A stretch of 35,051 nt of DNA from Symbiodinium natans (Eukaryota; Sar; Dinophyceae; Suessiales; Symbiodiniaceae), in contig CAJNDS010002709.1 of assembly GCA_905221605.1 (NCBI GenBank), positions 1 through 35,051 of the forward strand, read 5' to 3'. Position numbers and translations under genes: made by a program. Of the stretch, positions 10,401 to 18,019 are shown piece by piece (positions within the stretch are counted from its first letter, which is position 1; every line of letters starts with the position of its first letter). Under the pieces are notes generated by a model that saw nothing but the letters and a program-made list of their open reading frames with translations, had not been told where the DNA came from and made no database searches.

Positions 10401-10981
10401 GCACGGTGGAGCAAAGCCAAGGCTGTAGTTGCACGGGCCATGCCTTTGACATAGCCCAAGCTGAAGCACTTCAGGCCCGTGTGAGCATGCAGTGGAGGGT
10501 TGAGGCCAGCGGGAAACTGGACATCCTGTGTGATGAGCAAAGGCTCTGAGGCGGTAACAAAGCCGTCCCTCAAGTAGTGCTCAAGCAACTGGTTCGCCAC
10601 ACTCAGTCCCGGGCTGGGCTTCAAGCTGCAAGCACTGTCGAAGCCCAGGCTGGCGATGTGCACAGTCTGGGGCAGCTGCTGGGCCATCTCATGGTCCTTG
10701 ACCTTGGGAAGGTCAGCGTCTTCCACGTAGAGCCAGTCGTCCCGCTCAGGCAGCAGCTGCTGCAGGTAGTTCCTGAAGGCTGTCCTGTCTTTCTCTGTCA
10801 CAAGTTTCTGCTGCAAGTACTGGGCCGGTCCACCAAACTTCTGAAAGACATCAGTCAAGTCGCCCAACATCACCTGGACAAACTTGTCCTCATCAGGGGC
10901 CTCTATAGACACATCTGCATCTACCGGGCAAGGCAACATTGACGGGGTCACTGGCGCCACTGCGTCCGCAGGAGAAGCCAT
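7425..10981 (-). CDS. Large two-exon transposon protein, unknown function, one frameshift
   Basis: Exon 1 is 10981-10081, starting at MASPADAVAP. An upstream in-frame ATG at 11125 exists but adds an unlikely 48 residues. A 162-nt GT-AG intron (10080-9919) joins ...DSAPQAG to CLGPRGAAR in phase 1. Exon 2 runs 9918-7425 and ends LKAGEVCRLSK. Near 9398-9406 the frame slips: ...LSEPDKEA continues in another frame as DIDAWKLQEKQMKHD, so one base seems to be missing. The product would be about 1,130 residues. It contains a possible nuclear signal (SPKRVK) and a segment around GVLLLDLFPHTGDMLEAF that could be a Rossmann-type strand-loop, but that is weak. I recognise no domain with confidence. Its place inside the element, on the same strand as the DUF7869 protein, implies a role in the element's mobility or maintenance. 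Confidence 0.65.
9919..10080 (-). other. Predicted 162-nt GT-AG intron in the large transposon gene
   Basis: The donor is GCCG|GTTTTTTT and the acceptor is GCGTAG|GTTGTC. Joining gives one continuous frame. The exon after the AG starts with G, a common feature of dinoflagellate introns. Without splicing, exon 1 would run into a TGA after 28 meaningless residues. Confidence 0.65.
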
Positions 10982-11480
10982 GACGAGCAGACTTAGAGCT
11001 TGGGTTTCCTCAAGCACAGACAGAAACTTTAGCACTGAGCCAAGCACAAAGACCCTGGGCCACTGAAGACTTGCAGCTCGCATGTGCTGCTTCCAGAAGC
11101 GATGCGCTGGATTTTTTTTCAGCACAACTCAAGGGTCTGATTCCCACCCCCCCCGTTCCGCTGGTTTCATCTGAAATCAGCACAGGGCGTTTGAGTGTGT
11201 GGCCCCCCAGCACAACCCACCCTCTGTTTTTTGACCCCCCCGTTGCGCCGGCCCCCCCCCAGACCCCGACTTTGCGCCGGTTTCATTTGAAATCAGCACT
11301 TCTCCGCCCCTCAAATCGGCCCCCCCCGTTGCGCTGGATTGTAAGCCTCGACAGAAAAATCCTTAAACCCTAGGCTCCTAAACCCTATAATTAATTCCTA
11401 AGCCCATTAAAATAAAGCCTAAACCCTAAACCCTAACTTTAAACCCTAAACCTAAACCCTACACCCTAAACCCTGATTTT
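10982..11480. repeat. C-run / palindrome cassette and CCCTAAA words inside the transposon
   Basis: Two copies (about 11154 and 11275) of a module containing a near-palindrome, GCTGGTTTCATCTGAAATCAGC and its relative with TTTCATTTGAAATCAGC, each sit among runs of 7-9 C followed by GTTGCGCYGG. From about 11360 to 11480 there are imperfect CCCTAAACCC units. I see no gene here. Confidence 0.7.
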
Positions 11481-11654
11481 GTGGGGTTGGAGCCGCCCAG
11501 GCCTAGTCACGGAACCCGAAGCCCTGACGAACTGCACCCACACTCACAAACTGCTGCAGCAGAGACCAACTTGTTTTGGGCCTGACTCCCTGCGCTTCTC
11601 CGGGCTTCAAGCTTGACAAGGAAGGCTGTTAGCTGTCCAACTCTGTCCGACTTT

Positions 11655-12704
11655 TCACGGCTGCACAGCATCATCCGCGTGTTTTTTCGCGGCAGCTGCC
11701 AGCACCCTACAAAATTGAGGTGGGTAGATTTGTGCCCAAGCAGTGCAGGAAACCCCACCTTCGGCACCTTGAAGCACTTGGTGCTCATGAGTGCGAGGAC
11801 ACATACAGCCTTTCAGCTCCTGCATCAAGTAAGGACTGTTTGTCATGATCTTTGTTCTCTTTCTAACGGGCTTTTGGTGGACCTTCGAAACCAGCCCAAA
11901 GTAACAAAGGTCGATTGTCACGACACCTACCTTTGGAAGTGCAAGAACACGTTGGACAACAGGAGTGGCCCAGCTGGACGCCCGGTAAGGATGTTCAAAC
12001 ACAAAGAATCTCCCAGCACTCACCTGGGCTTCGGCTATCTGCATGGCATGGCTCAAGTACTCAAGCCCTTCATCCATGATGGCACGAACTCTCTCCACAG
12101 GGAGCCTCCGGAAATTCCAGAGTCTTTGAAGCTCGCTGAAGGCTCTGCATGGCGGGCACACAATGCAGAAAAGAATCTGCAGTCTGCCCAGGAGTTCCAA
12201 GACTAGCTGGCGGTTGCGTGGATCGCGAAAGTCCCAGCCCGTGGCGAGGTCGGAGAGGTTTCCACAAAGGCCCAGCAACCAAGCAAGTGGGAGCATGCGC
12301 GCTGGGGAGTACACTTCTGCTATGTCTTGGTATCCATCAACCTTCGGGTTCAAGTCACTGGCAACTGCTGGTGAGGGAACTTTGACACGCTGTCCTTCTT
12401 GAGGACGATCCACATTGACAGGTGGGTCAGCGCACTCTGGGTCTGAGTCCAACTCACCCTCATCCAAGAGGCAAGGAGCGTCACTGTCACTCTCACAGCA
12501 GTCTTCCAGCACATCAGAATCAGCCCCCTCATCGCCTGAGACATCAGGTGGAAGTTCCACCTCTGCGACAGTCAGAGCGGTGCTTCCAGGACGCTGCAGG
12601 TCCACATCTGTCTGTGCACGACTATCATCCGCAGCAGAAACAGGGCTGCAGCACTGCTCACTGCACACAGAAGAGGGCAACGATATGCTCATGGAGTCTG
12701 TCAT
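11655..12704 (-). CDS. Cytosine-methylase-like protein of the transposon
   Basis: 349 residues from MTDSMSISLP; an in-frame ATG at 12776 would add 24 residues that look non-coding. Residues 1-125 are acidic, Ser/Asp-rich and probably disordered. The C-terminal 220 residues carry a motif series resembling C5-cytosine methylases: DLATGWDF at about 152-159, VCPPCRAFSELQ at about 182-193 (a Pro-Cys motif like the catalytic motif IV), FVFEHP at 234-239 (in place of the usual ENV) and VVTIDLCYFGL at 261-271. It ends with a YPPQFCRVL segment. I have seen this motif set in dinoflagellate retroelement polyproteins; that is recollection, not a search. Whether it methylates DNA is unknown. ENV to EHP suggests a diverged or different activity. 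It sits between palindrome copy 4 and the large two-exon gene. Confidence 0.65.
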   Translation of the reverse strand: MTDSMSISLPSSVCSEQCCSPVSAADDSRAQTDVDLQRPGSTALTVAEVELPPDVSGDEGADSDVLEDCCESDSDAPCLLDEGELDSDPECADPPVNVDRPQEGQRVKVPSPAVASDLNPKVDGYQDIAEVYSPARMLPLAWLLGLCGNLSDLATGWDFRDPRNRQLVLELLGRLQILFCIVCPPCRAFSELQRLWNFRRLPVERVRAIMDEGLEYLSHAMQIAEAQVSAGRFFVFEHPYRASSWATPVVQRVLALPKVGVVTIDLCYFGLVSKVHQKPVRKRTKIMTNSPYLMQELKGCMCPRTHEHQVLQGAEGGVSCTAWAQIYPPQFCRVLAAAAKKHADDAVQP

Positions 12705-12835
12705 GAAGGACCCGGGAGCAGCAGGCACCTGGGAACAAAAACTAACTTCACTGAGAAAAACACTGCCCACAAGCAAGTTGTATCATAAGCAGGAAGACCA
12801 ATTGCAATGATGACTGCCCCTGACTGACTTTCATC

Positions 12836-12861
12836 CTGGTGGCCAGCAAGCTGGCCTCCAT
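12836..12861. repeat. Palindrome copy 4
   Basis: It shares the first 25 bases of copy 3, including the CTGGT flank. It lies in the gap between the methylase-like gene start (12704) and the end of the basic-protein gene (13049). Confidence 0.85.
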
Positions 12862-13048
12862 GAAGCAGTCTGTGACTGTTACTGCTCGTCTCTTCGCTCT
12901 GCTCACAGCGCCGTTTCAAAAGACTTTCAGGAAGGCCTTCACACAAAACGCTGCCTCTGGCAACAGGTGACCCGAAACGCTGCTGTGACTGTGACGGCCA
13001 CTGCAGCAGCCGGCAGACATGAAAGCTTTCACTGGCTCTGAAGCAAAA

Positions 13049-13609
13049 CTACGCCCTCATGCTATCCTTCAAAGCACGAGCAGCAGTGTAGGTCATCTCT
13101 ATCTTGTCACGCACATGGATGGCCAGCTCGCGGTGGTTGGCATACTTCTTCTCGGGGAACTCGATGATGAGGCGGAAGCGGCCGCCTGGGCTGGACTTTG
13201 CCTGCACGTAGGACCGCTTTGGCACACTGGCAGAGACCACGCGAGCCTTCGAGAGAGGCTTCTCAGGGTCGGAGGGTCCAGTGTTGGGGCCTTTCGGGCC
13301 TTTCGCTGCGGCAGGACGCTTCTTGGCTTTGACGCTGCTTGCGGGAACCTTCTTCGGCGCCTTAGCCTTAGCCTTTGCCTTCTTCTTCTCGGCGAGAGGC
13401 GGTCGAGGCGAACCCAAGTGGGAGCTGGCGCACAGCCTTTTCAAAGGCTGTGAGCCCTCACGAAGCGGACTGGCAGCCTTGGGCGAACCGATCACCTCAC
13501 CGTCCGAGTCAAGCAGCGGCTCTTGCTGTGGAGTTGTGAAGCCTGTTTGCCCCGTGGCTACCGCAGCAGCAGGCAACACCTGGGCATGGGATCTGAATAT
13601 ATTCACCAC
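13049..13609 (-). CDS. Basic Lys/Ala-rich transposon protein
   Basis: 186 residues. The central part (about 70-105) is a run of Lys/Ala with KKAKAKAKAPKK and KKRPAAAKGPKG, typical of nuclear, DNA-associated proteins. The C-terminal 60 residues look folded (around GGRFRLIIEFPEKKYANHRELAIHV). The first ten residues may be intron read-through: an AG|GTG junction near 13580 would suit an acceptor, so an upstream exon may be missing. No known family is recognised. The KRPAAAK motif also appears at the C-terminus of the DUF7869 protein in the same element, which suggests a shared targeting tail. Confidence 0.6.
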   Translation of the reverse strand: MVNIFRSHAQVLPAAAVATGQTGFTTPQQEPLLDSDGEVIGSPKAASPLREGSQPLKRLCASSHLGSPRPPLAEKKKAKAKAKAPKKVPASSVKAKKRPAAAKGPKGPNTGPSDPEKPLSKARVVSASVPKRSYVQAKSSPGGRFRLIIEFPEKKYANHRELAIHVRDKIEMTYTAARALKDSMRA

Positions 13610-14079
13610 AAATGAAAATCCCTAAACCCTAAGCCCTAAAGCCTAACACCACAAAACTGTAGGCTGTACAGGTTTAGGGCCTAGGGCAAACATTTGAACA
13701 AACATTTGCAAAGAACCCCTGGAGAACATCTGCCTGGGTTTCTGCTTCTGAACCAACATCATCTGGCAAGGAGAGTTCGTCTTCCTCACGATGTGCGTGG
13801 GACTCTTGGGAGCACGCCATGGGCAGAGAGCTGGGCAAGGGTGAAACAAGAAGAAATCCAGGAGCAAAACGCTGAACACTGCCTCAGGGAATGCAACCAC
13901 ACAGACTGCAAGTAACTTCTGTCAGCTGCAAACTGCACTCACAACAACACACAGCTTCGCATGCAATACCAACTGCCCTGCAGGCACGCAAAAAAACTGT
14001 CTTAGATCTGGCTGCCAGCAAGCTGGCTGTCAGTGTTTCTGTTTCTATAGAGCGACGAGACAATGCAGCCGTCAGCTTC
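13610..14079. other. Intergenic gap in the transposon
   Basis: It begins with two or three CCCTAA-type words (13620-13650). Open frames on both strands are short and show no domain. Palindrome copy 5 lies near the right end. Confidence 0.5.
14008..14033. repeat. Palindrome copy 5
   Basis: It has the 12-AA-12 form with core GCCAGCAAGCTGGC and lies between the basic-protein gene and the DUF7869 gene, close to the end of the small F-box-like frame. Confidence 0.8.
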
Positions 14080-14391
14080 TCAGTAGGAGTCTCGGTTGGA
14101 AAGGTGCATCCTTTTGCTGACATGAAGCAGGGCCAGCGAATCTCGGAGACACAGATACTGGGTGACTTTGTCGGAGAACCACTTAACATCTGTCAGTACC
14201 AGCAGGAAGACTGCCGGCATGTCTCGTGGGAGATCCAAGGCCACATGGTTGCGCCAGGCCGCAAAGACAAGGAGCAAACGTAGACATCGTCTAGCTGTTG
14301 TCAGAGAGACTCCAGCAAGCATTGTGCTTGATGCACCTACGGTAAATGAGAAAATACAGTCTGGCAGCTGGTTAGAACCCAAAACAGGCAT
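14080..14391 (-). CDS. Small ORF with an F-box-like segment, doubtful
   Basis: 103 residues. The C-terminal part reads FSDKVTQYLCLRDSLALLHVSK, which resembles the F-box pattern (hydrophobic-rich, YL..RD.L.L..VSK) that recruits substrates to SCF ubiquitin ligases. The usual leading LP is not adjacent, although an LPRDMP lies some 30 residues before it. The N-terminal 30 residues look non-coding. It lies on the same strand as the other element genes, just downstream of the DUF7869 gene. It may be a real exon or chance. Confidence 0.3.
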   Translation of the reverse strand: MPVLGSNQLPDCIFSFTVGASSTMLAGVSLTTARRCLRLLLVFAAWRNHVALDLPRDMPAVFLLVLTDVKWFSDKVTQYLCLRDSLALLHVSKRMHLSNRDSY

Positions 14392-14479
14392 GACATATCA
14401 TGTCTCAACGTGGCAGTTTGGCAGTGTTGATTGCCCAGCATGGCAAGGACACCCAAAGCAGATCAGCATGCACTTCATT

Positions 14480-16615
14480 TCACTGCGCATCCAGCTGTGC
14501 AGCAGGCCTCAGCCGCACCTTGGCTTTGGCACGCGGAGCGGCAGCTTTTGCAGCAGCGGGCCGCTTCAAGACCCTCCTCACACGAACTGGCCGCGGAGCT
14601 GCTGCTCGTGCACAGGGTTGGGCCACAATTGGGGCAGTTTCTTGATCAACCGCGCAACGAGACTGAAACAGTGCTTGCAAAACGGGGGGGGTCCCGCTGA
14701 TGCCTGCTTGGTTTTCAGCACAAAGCTTCCTCAGGAAGGCTTCGCCTTTAAACAAATTCCAAGGATGCTTGCCCACGAACGTCGCAGTTTTTTGGAACTC
14801 TTTCACCTGTTCATCACTCAAAGGCCTCCGGAGTGCTGGCTGCAAAGTTTGTTTCGTGAGCTGCTCTGCAGCACTGGCTGGCATGAAAAGCTGCGGGGGT
14901 TGCGACTGGCCAGGGCTGGAAATGAACTGCTTCAAACAAAGAATAACATCATCAGGGTTTGAGGGCAAAGACTGCCAGTCTGGATGATGGCACTCAATCT
15001 CATCTGGCAACGGGTGATCTTCACGTCTCACAAACCGCCACAAATGGTTTGCTTCTGGTAGCCCCTTTGTCGATGTCAGGCCCTGCACATGCATATTGGC
15101 AATCTCAAACCATGCCTGGAAGTCCCGTGTGCCAGACATCTTCTCACAAATGACCTCTCTTCCTTCAAACGGCCTGACATGTGTTTGCATGTACTGCAAA
15201 AACTCCTCATTATCCTCCAAAGCACCGGCGTCATTTAGAACTCGGGCAACAGATGAAAACCTCTGGTCCAGTTCATTCTTTGTGTGGCCAGCTTGTAAAT
15301 ATTGAACTTCTACTGAATCGAAGCAGCGCAAAAGCAGCAACGCTGCTGCAAACTGCGCAAAAAAGGTGTTCTTGCTTTCTCTCGGCGTATTGTCAACAGA
15401 AAGTATCAGGGCCCTCGGAAACCCTTGCAGTCCCACACGGGCAGTAAGCAGGTCCAGTGCCCGGGCAAGGACTGTGGATTGCATGTTACTATCCTTGGGT
15501 TGATCGTGCCCAAGCAAGAAAAATGCATCAAAATGTCCGAAGCATGTGCAGCCTGTGAGGTGCAGCTGTGGTCTCCACAGCTCATAGGCCGAACCTTTCA
15601 AGGTCCCCTGAGGTCTTGGACAACGGAATTTGGCTTGATCCATCCCGTCGATCTGCATTTTCATAAAGGAAGTTGTCGAGGGCATACCAGTGGCACGTGC
15701 TTGCTGCGCTGCTCTGGTGGCCAAAACATTGCCCCGCACATTGACATTTCTGTCAGCCATCGATTGACGCACATGCACTGCTTTCTGCTTGGAAAGGTCG
15801 AGAAACTCATCCTTGCAGCTTGCCTGGTTCATCGCTTCATCAAATTTGGCACAGACTTTGCATCGCTGCCCTGTGCCTTCATTCTTCATTTCCAGAAATT
15901 TCTTCCAGCGTTCACGCCAACAGCGACTGAAGGTGCTCTCACTTACCAACTCCTCGTTGCCAGCGTCCTGTGTGTAGAAGGCGTAGAGGGCTCTCAAAGT
16001 TTGAGGGTTCAGGTTCCTCTTGGCGACAACACGGCAGTCTGGCCCCGACGCAACACTCAAAGCCCAGAGAGGGTGATCGGAATGAACAACTTCATGCTCT
16101 GTGTCAGTCTGATGGTCACCAGGGGATTCAGTTGGCTTGGGCTCTCCCAAAGATGTGTACAGCTCCAGAAACCAGGCATCAACTCGCCAAAGCTGCTGCT
16201 TGTCTTTGACTCGCAAACATGGGCCTCGCACTGGTGCAGTCACCTCTCCAGCCAGGATGCTTTTGCGAAAGGCATCAACAGTCTGAGGAGTCACCGTGTT
16301 TACATACTGCCACAGACCTCGGCTGGCGTCATCTCTCAGAGATGCAAAGACCTGAGCATGTCGCCGAACTCGATCAAGGCCTTCCATTCGAAAGCGCTGC
16401 TGTTCCAGCACACCTGGTGGCAGCAACGCAACACAACCACGCTTGCAGCGACACTTGGTCTGCAAACTTCCCTCTTCAGGAGGCAGCTCGACATTCTCAT
16501 CAAGCAGACCCGGAGAATCCCCTGCGTTGCTCGTCACATCATCAGGCAGGGACACGTCACCAGGATCGCTCCCGCTGCTGACATCCCGAGGCAATGACGC
16601 CGGGGTGTCCATCAA
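14480..16615 (-). CDS. DUF7869-type protein, candidate transposase
   Basis: 711 residues in one uninterrupted frame from MMDTPASLPR. N-terminal Cys motifs: C55-x-C57-x3-C61 (KCRCKRGC) and C252-x2-C255 (QRCKVCAKFDE), probably zinc-binding. The core at residues 315-500 matches my memory of DUF7869: QIDGMDQAKF (D323, D326), W-x-P plus LHLTGC, GHDQPKDSN, SVDNTPRESKN (D408, E413) and AGHTKNELDQRFS (H444, E448, D450). The conserved Asp, Asp and His/Glu after predicted strands suggest an RNase H-like DDE fold; that catalytic reading is inference. The C-terminus is Lys/Arg/Ala-rich (KRPAAAKAAAPRAKAK), probably for nuclear import and DNA binding. It is the first gene inside the right terminus, where a transposase gene would be expected, and is intact. 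Confidence 0.8.
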   Translation of the reverse strand: MMDTPASLPRDVSSGSDPGDVSLPDDVTSNAGDSPGLLDENVELPPEEGSLQTKCRCKRGCVALLPPGVLEQQRFRMEGLDRVRRHAQVFASLRDDASRGLWQYVNTVTPQTVDAFRKSILAGEVTAPVRGPCLRVKDKQQLWRVDAWFLELYTSLGEPKPTESPGDHQTDTEHEVVHSDHPLWALSVASGPDCRVVAKRNLNPQTLRALYAFYTQDAGNEELVSESTFSRCWRERWKKFLEMKNEGTGQRCKVCAKFDEAMNQASCKDEFLDLSKQKAVHVRQSMADRNVNVRGNVLATRAAQQARATGMPSTTSFMKMQIDGMDQAKFRCPRPQGTLKGSAYELWRPQLHLTGCTCFGHFDAFFLLGHDQPKDSNMQSTVLARALDLLTARVGLQGFPRALILSVDNTPRESKNTFFAQFAAALLLLRCFDSVEVQYLQAGHTKNELDQRFSSVARVLNDAGALEDNEEFLQYMQTHVRPFEGREVICEKMSGTRDFQAWFEIANMHVQGLTSTKGLPEANHLWRFVRREDHPLPDEIECHHPDWQSLPSNPDDVILCLKQFISSPGQSQPPQLFMPASAAEQLTKQTLQPALRRPLSDEQVKEFQKTATFVGKHPWNLFKGEAFLRKLCAENQAGISGTPPVLQALFQSRCAVDQETAPIVAQPCARAAAPRPVRVRRVLKRPAAAKAAAPRAKAKVRLRPAAQLDAQ

Positions 16616-16931
16616 AACACACAGCGGGACAAGATAATTTAATTAGTGTTGCTAGCGCTCTCTGAAAAGCATTAAAATTAGGTTGAGTGGCTGGGATACA
16701 CATAGAAGACTGATTTCGCTGGTTCTGAAATTAGCAAATCACTGGTTCGAGAGGCTCAGACATGCTGCAGCTCATTCTGCAATGATGCTGCTGTGGCTCA
16801 GTGGCTCATACCTCCCCTCAGGGCTCAGGCTGCACAGACAGGTTAAGCTTCTACCTACTTTTGTCAAGTGAGTTACTTAAGCTGCCGGCCAGCAAGCTGG
16901 CCAACAGCCCTTTTAAGGGGGCCCGCGCAAT
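16616..16931. promoter_or_regulatory. Presumed 5' flank of the DUF7869 gene
   Basis: No ORF of note. This stretch lies between the start of the first element gene and the right terminus, so any promoter should be here. I see no TATA box or spliced-leader sequence. Palindrome copy 6 is at 16882. Confidence 0.35.
16882..16907. repeat. Palindrome copy 6
   Basis: Core CCGGCCAGCAAGCTGGCC, about 25 bases inside the right terminal repeat. With copies 1 and 2 at the other end, the palindrome brackets the whole gene set. Confidence 0.8.
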
Positions 16932-17006
16932 AAAAATGCTTTTGGAAATGAGTTTTTTGACAATCGTTTTATATGACTCGACAATCCTCTTATATGATGG
17001 CTCCTT
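16932..17006 (-). repeat. Right terminal inverted repeat
   Basis: This is the reverse complement of the left terminus with an identical outer 23 bases. It also contains the 20-bp unit twice in tandem (TCATATAAGAGGATTGTCGA, then a diverged copy). Confidence 0.85.
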
Positions 17007-17010
17007 AAAG
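17007..17010. repeat. Target-site duplication AAAG, right copy
   Basis: AAAG directly follows the terminal GGCTCCTT of the element and matches 5377-5380. Confidence 0.85.
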
Positions 17011-17450
17011 GTTGATGCGGCTTGCAACAAAAGCGTCGGCCGTCTTGTTGGGCGGCGAGACACGGAAAGCATCGAAAACCAGGCCATCAGAGCCGATCAC
17101 CTGCCCGCGCTCTAGCACGAAGTCGCTGTTCGTGTAGTCGTCCCAGTTCCAGCAAGTGTTACTTTGCCCAATCATGGTGACGAGGGCGATGTCACCAAAT
17201 GTGCCGCGTTCCGGCGCATCCCCTTCGGATCCGACGTCGCACTCGGTGACGCTTTGCCCCGACATCATCCTCCAAGTATGCGCCGGCGGCGGCTTGTTTG
17301 CTGGCAGCACAACCCAAACTTCAGCTGCGGCAAGACCGTGAACCTTCTTTCCTGTTGGGACAAAACCTTCCGTGTCGCCAGCCTGCACTGAGATCTGCGG
17401 GATGAGCAGACCCTCTTCCAAGCGGTAGAGCTTGTGCTGCGAGGCATCAC

Positions 17451-17592
17451 CTGAGGGAATCGAAGTGTTGCAGCTTGTGATATGTTTCGATTTCATGTTT
17501 CATGATTTCTGCATTCCATGACAATGCCACGTCCGCATCTCATGACAACTGATTGAGAGATTTCTACATGTACAAAAACACATTGATTGGAC
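17451..17592 (-). other. Predicted 142-nt GT-AG intron in the host gene
   Basis: Phase 1 at both ends. Splicing aligns LYRLEEGLLIPQISVQAGD (copy 1) with VWALQASGLHPLATVDVHAG (copy 2 after the transposon), which supports the junction independently of the splice motif. Without splicing the frame stops at 17564. Confidence 0.65.
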
Positions 17593-18019
17593 CGTCTTCG
17601 CCTGGCACCAGCACATACATCTCTTGATGGCTTCCAGCAAATGCCGAAGCTAATGACTGCGGTGGCTGTATCTCAAAAGCATCAAAGCTCTCGTTGCCAA
17701 TCCGCACGACTCCCAGGGTAATTGGGTAGTCGCCGTGGAAGTATCTTTCATCACGCGTCGTCCAGCAGCCCTGGATATCCATGTTCACAAGCGCGACAAG
17801 GGATGCATTTACACCGTTGAAATCCATAGGATTATCGCAGTCCGCTACTTTTGGGCCACCGCGTTCAACCAGCATCACGGGGGAGGACGTTGCCTCGAAC
17901 GATGCCGTTGTGGCCGGGTACGCCTCAAAAGTGTAAGTGTGCAGCCGCATCGACGCGGCCTGGCACAGCCAAAGCATACTGGCACTCAACAGTGCACGGC
18001 ACGGCATGGCCTGTAGCAA

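Larger units (their letters stand above)
5381..17006 (-). mobile_element. 11.6-kb multi-gene DNA transposon, family not recognised
   Basis: The element is bounded by imperfect inverted termini of about 75 bp that share an exact first 23 bases (starting AAGGAGCCATCATATA), and by a 4-bp AAAG duplication. It interrupts a host coding exon at a codon boundary, and the host frame is continuous once the element is removed. All candidate genes are on the minus strand: DUF7869 protein (16615-14480), basic protein (13609-13049), methylase-like protein (12704-11655), large two-exon protein (10981-7425) and a small protein (6577-6092). There is no reverse transcriptase, integrase, long terminal repeat or poly-A tail, so this is a DNA-type element. 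A 4-bp duplication occurs in several DNA-transposon superfamilies, but I cannot match this gene set to any of them. The largest ORF has one apparent frameshift, so this copy may not be autonomous, or it may carry a sequencing error. Confidence 0.85.
17007..18019 (-). pseudogene. 5' half of the split host gene: signal peptide and first repeat domains
   Basis: Exon 1 is 18019-17593 and exon 2 begins at 17450. The predicted intron 17592-17451 (GACG|GTCC ... CTCAG|GTGA) joins ...VPGEDG to DASQHKLYR. The protein starts MLQAMPCRALLSASMLWLC, a typical signal peptide, with cleavage probably near AAS. Two copies of a domain of about 130 residues follow. Copy 1 holds DCDNPMDF, DIQGCWTTRDE, ESFDAFEIQPP and MYVLVPG. 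Copy 2 holds ECDVGSEG, SNTCWNWDDY, LVFDAFRVSPP and then LYITHK, which is on the far side of the transposon. In its present state the frame hits TAA at 17007-17005, three bases into the element, so only the signal peptide and about one and a half domains could be made. The normal protein would be about 948 residues, secreted or surface-attached. The function is unknown. Confidence 0.75.

Noticed and set aside
13884-14189. A 101-residue minus-strand frame
   Set aside because: It overlaps the F-box-like frame and palindrome copy 5 and has cysteine/serine-rich, non-protein-like composition.
15425-16597. A 390-residue plus-strand frame opposite the DUF7869 gene
   Set aside because: The minus frame carries recognisable conserved motifs; the plus frame has none.
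5381-17006. The insertion acting as a giant intron of the host gene
   Set aside because: The ends are AAGGAGCC...GGCTCCTT flanked by a 4-bp duplication, with no GT/GC/GA donor or AG acceptor at the frame-correct points.
5381-17006. Retrotransposon or virus-like origin
   Set aside because: No reverse transcriptase, integrase, protease or capsid motif, no LTRs and no poly-A end were seen.
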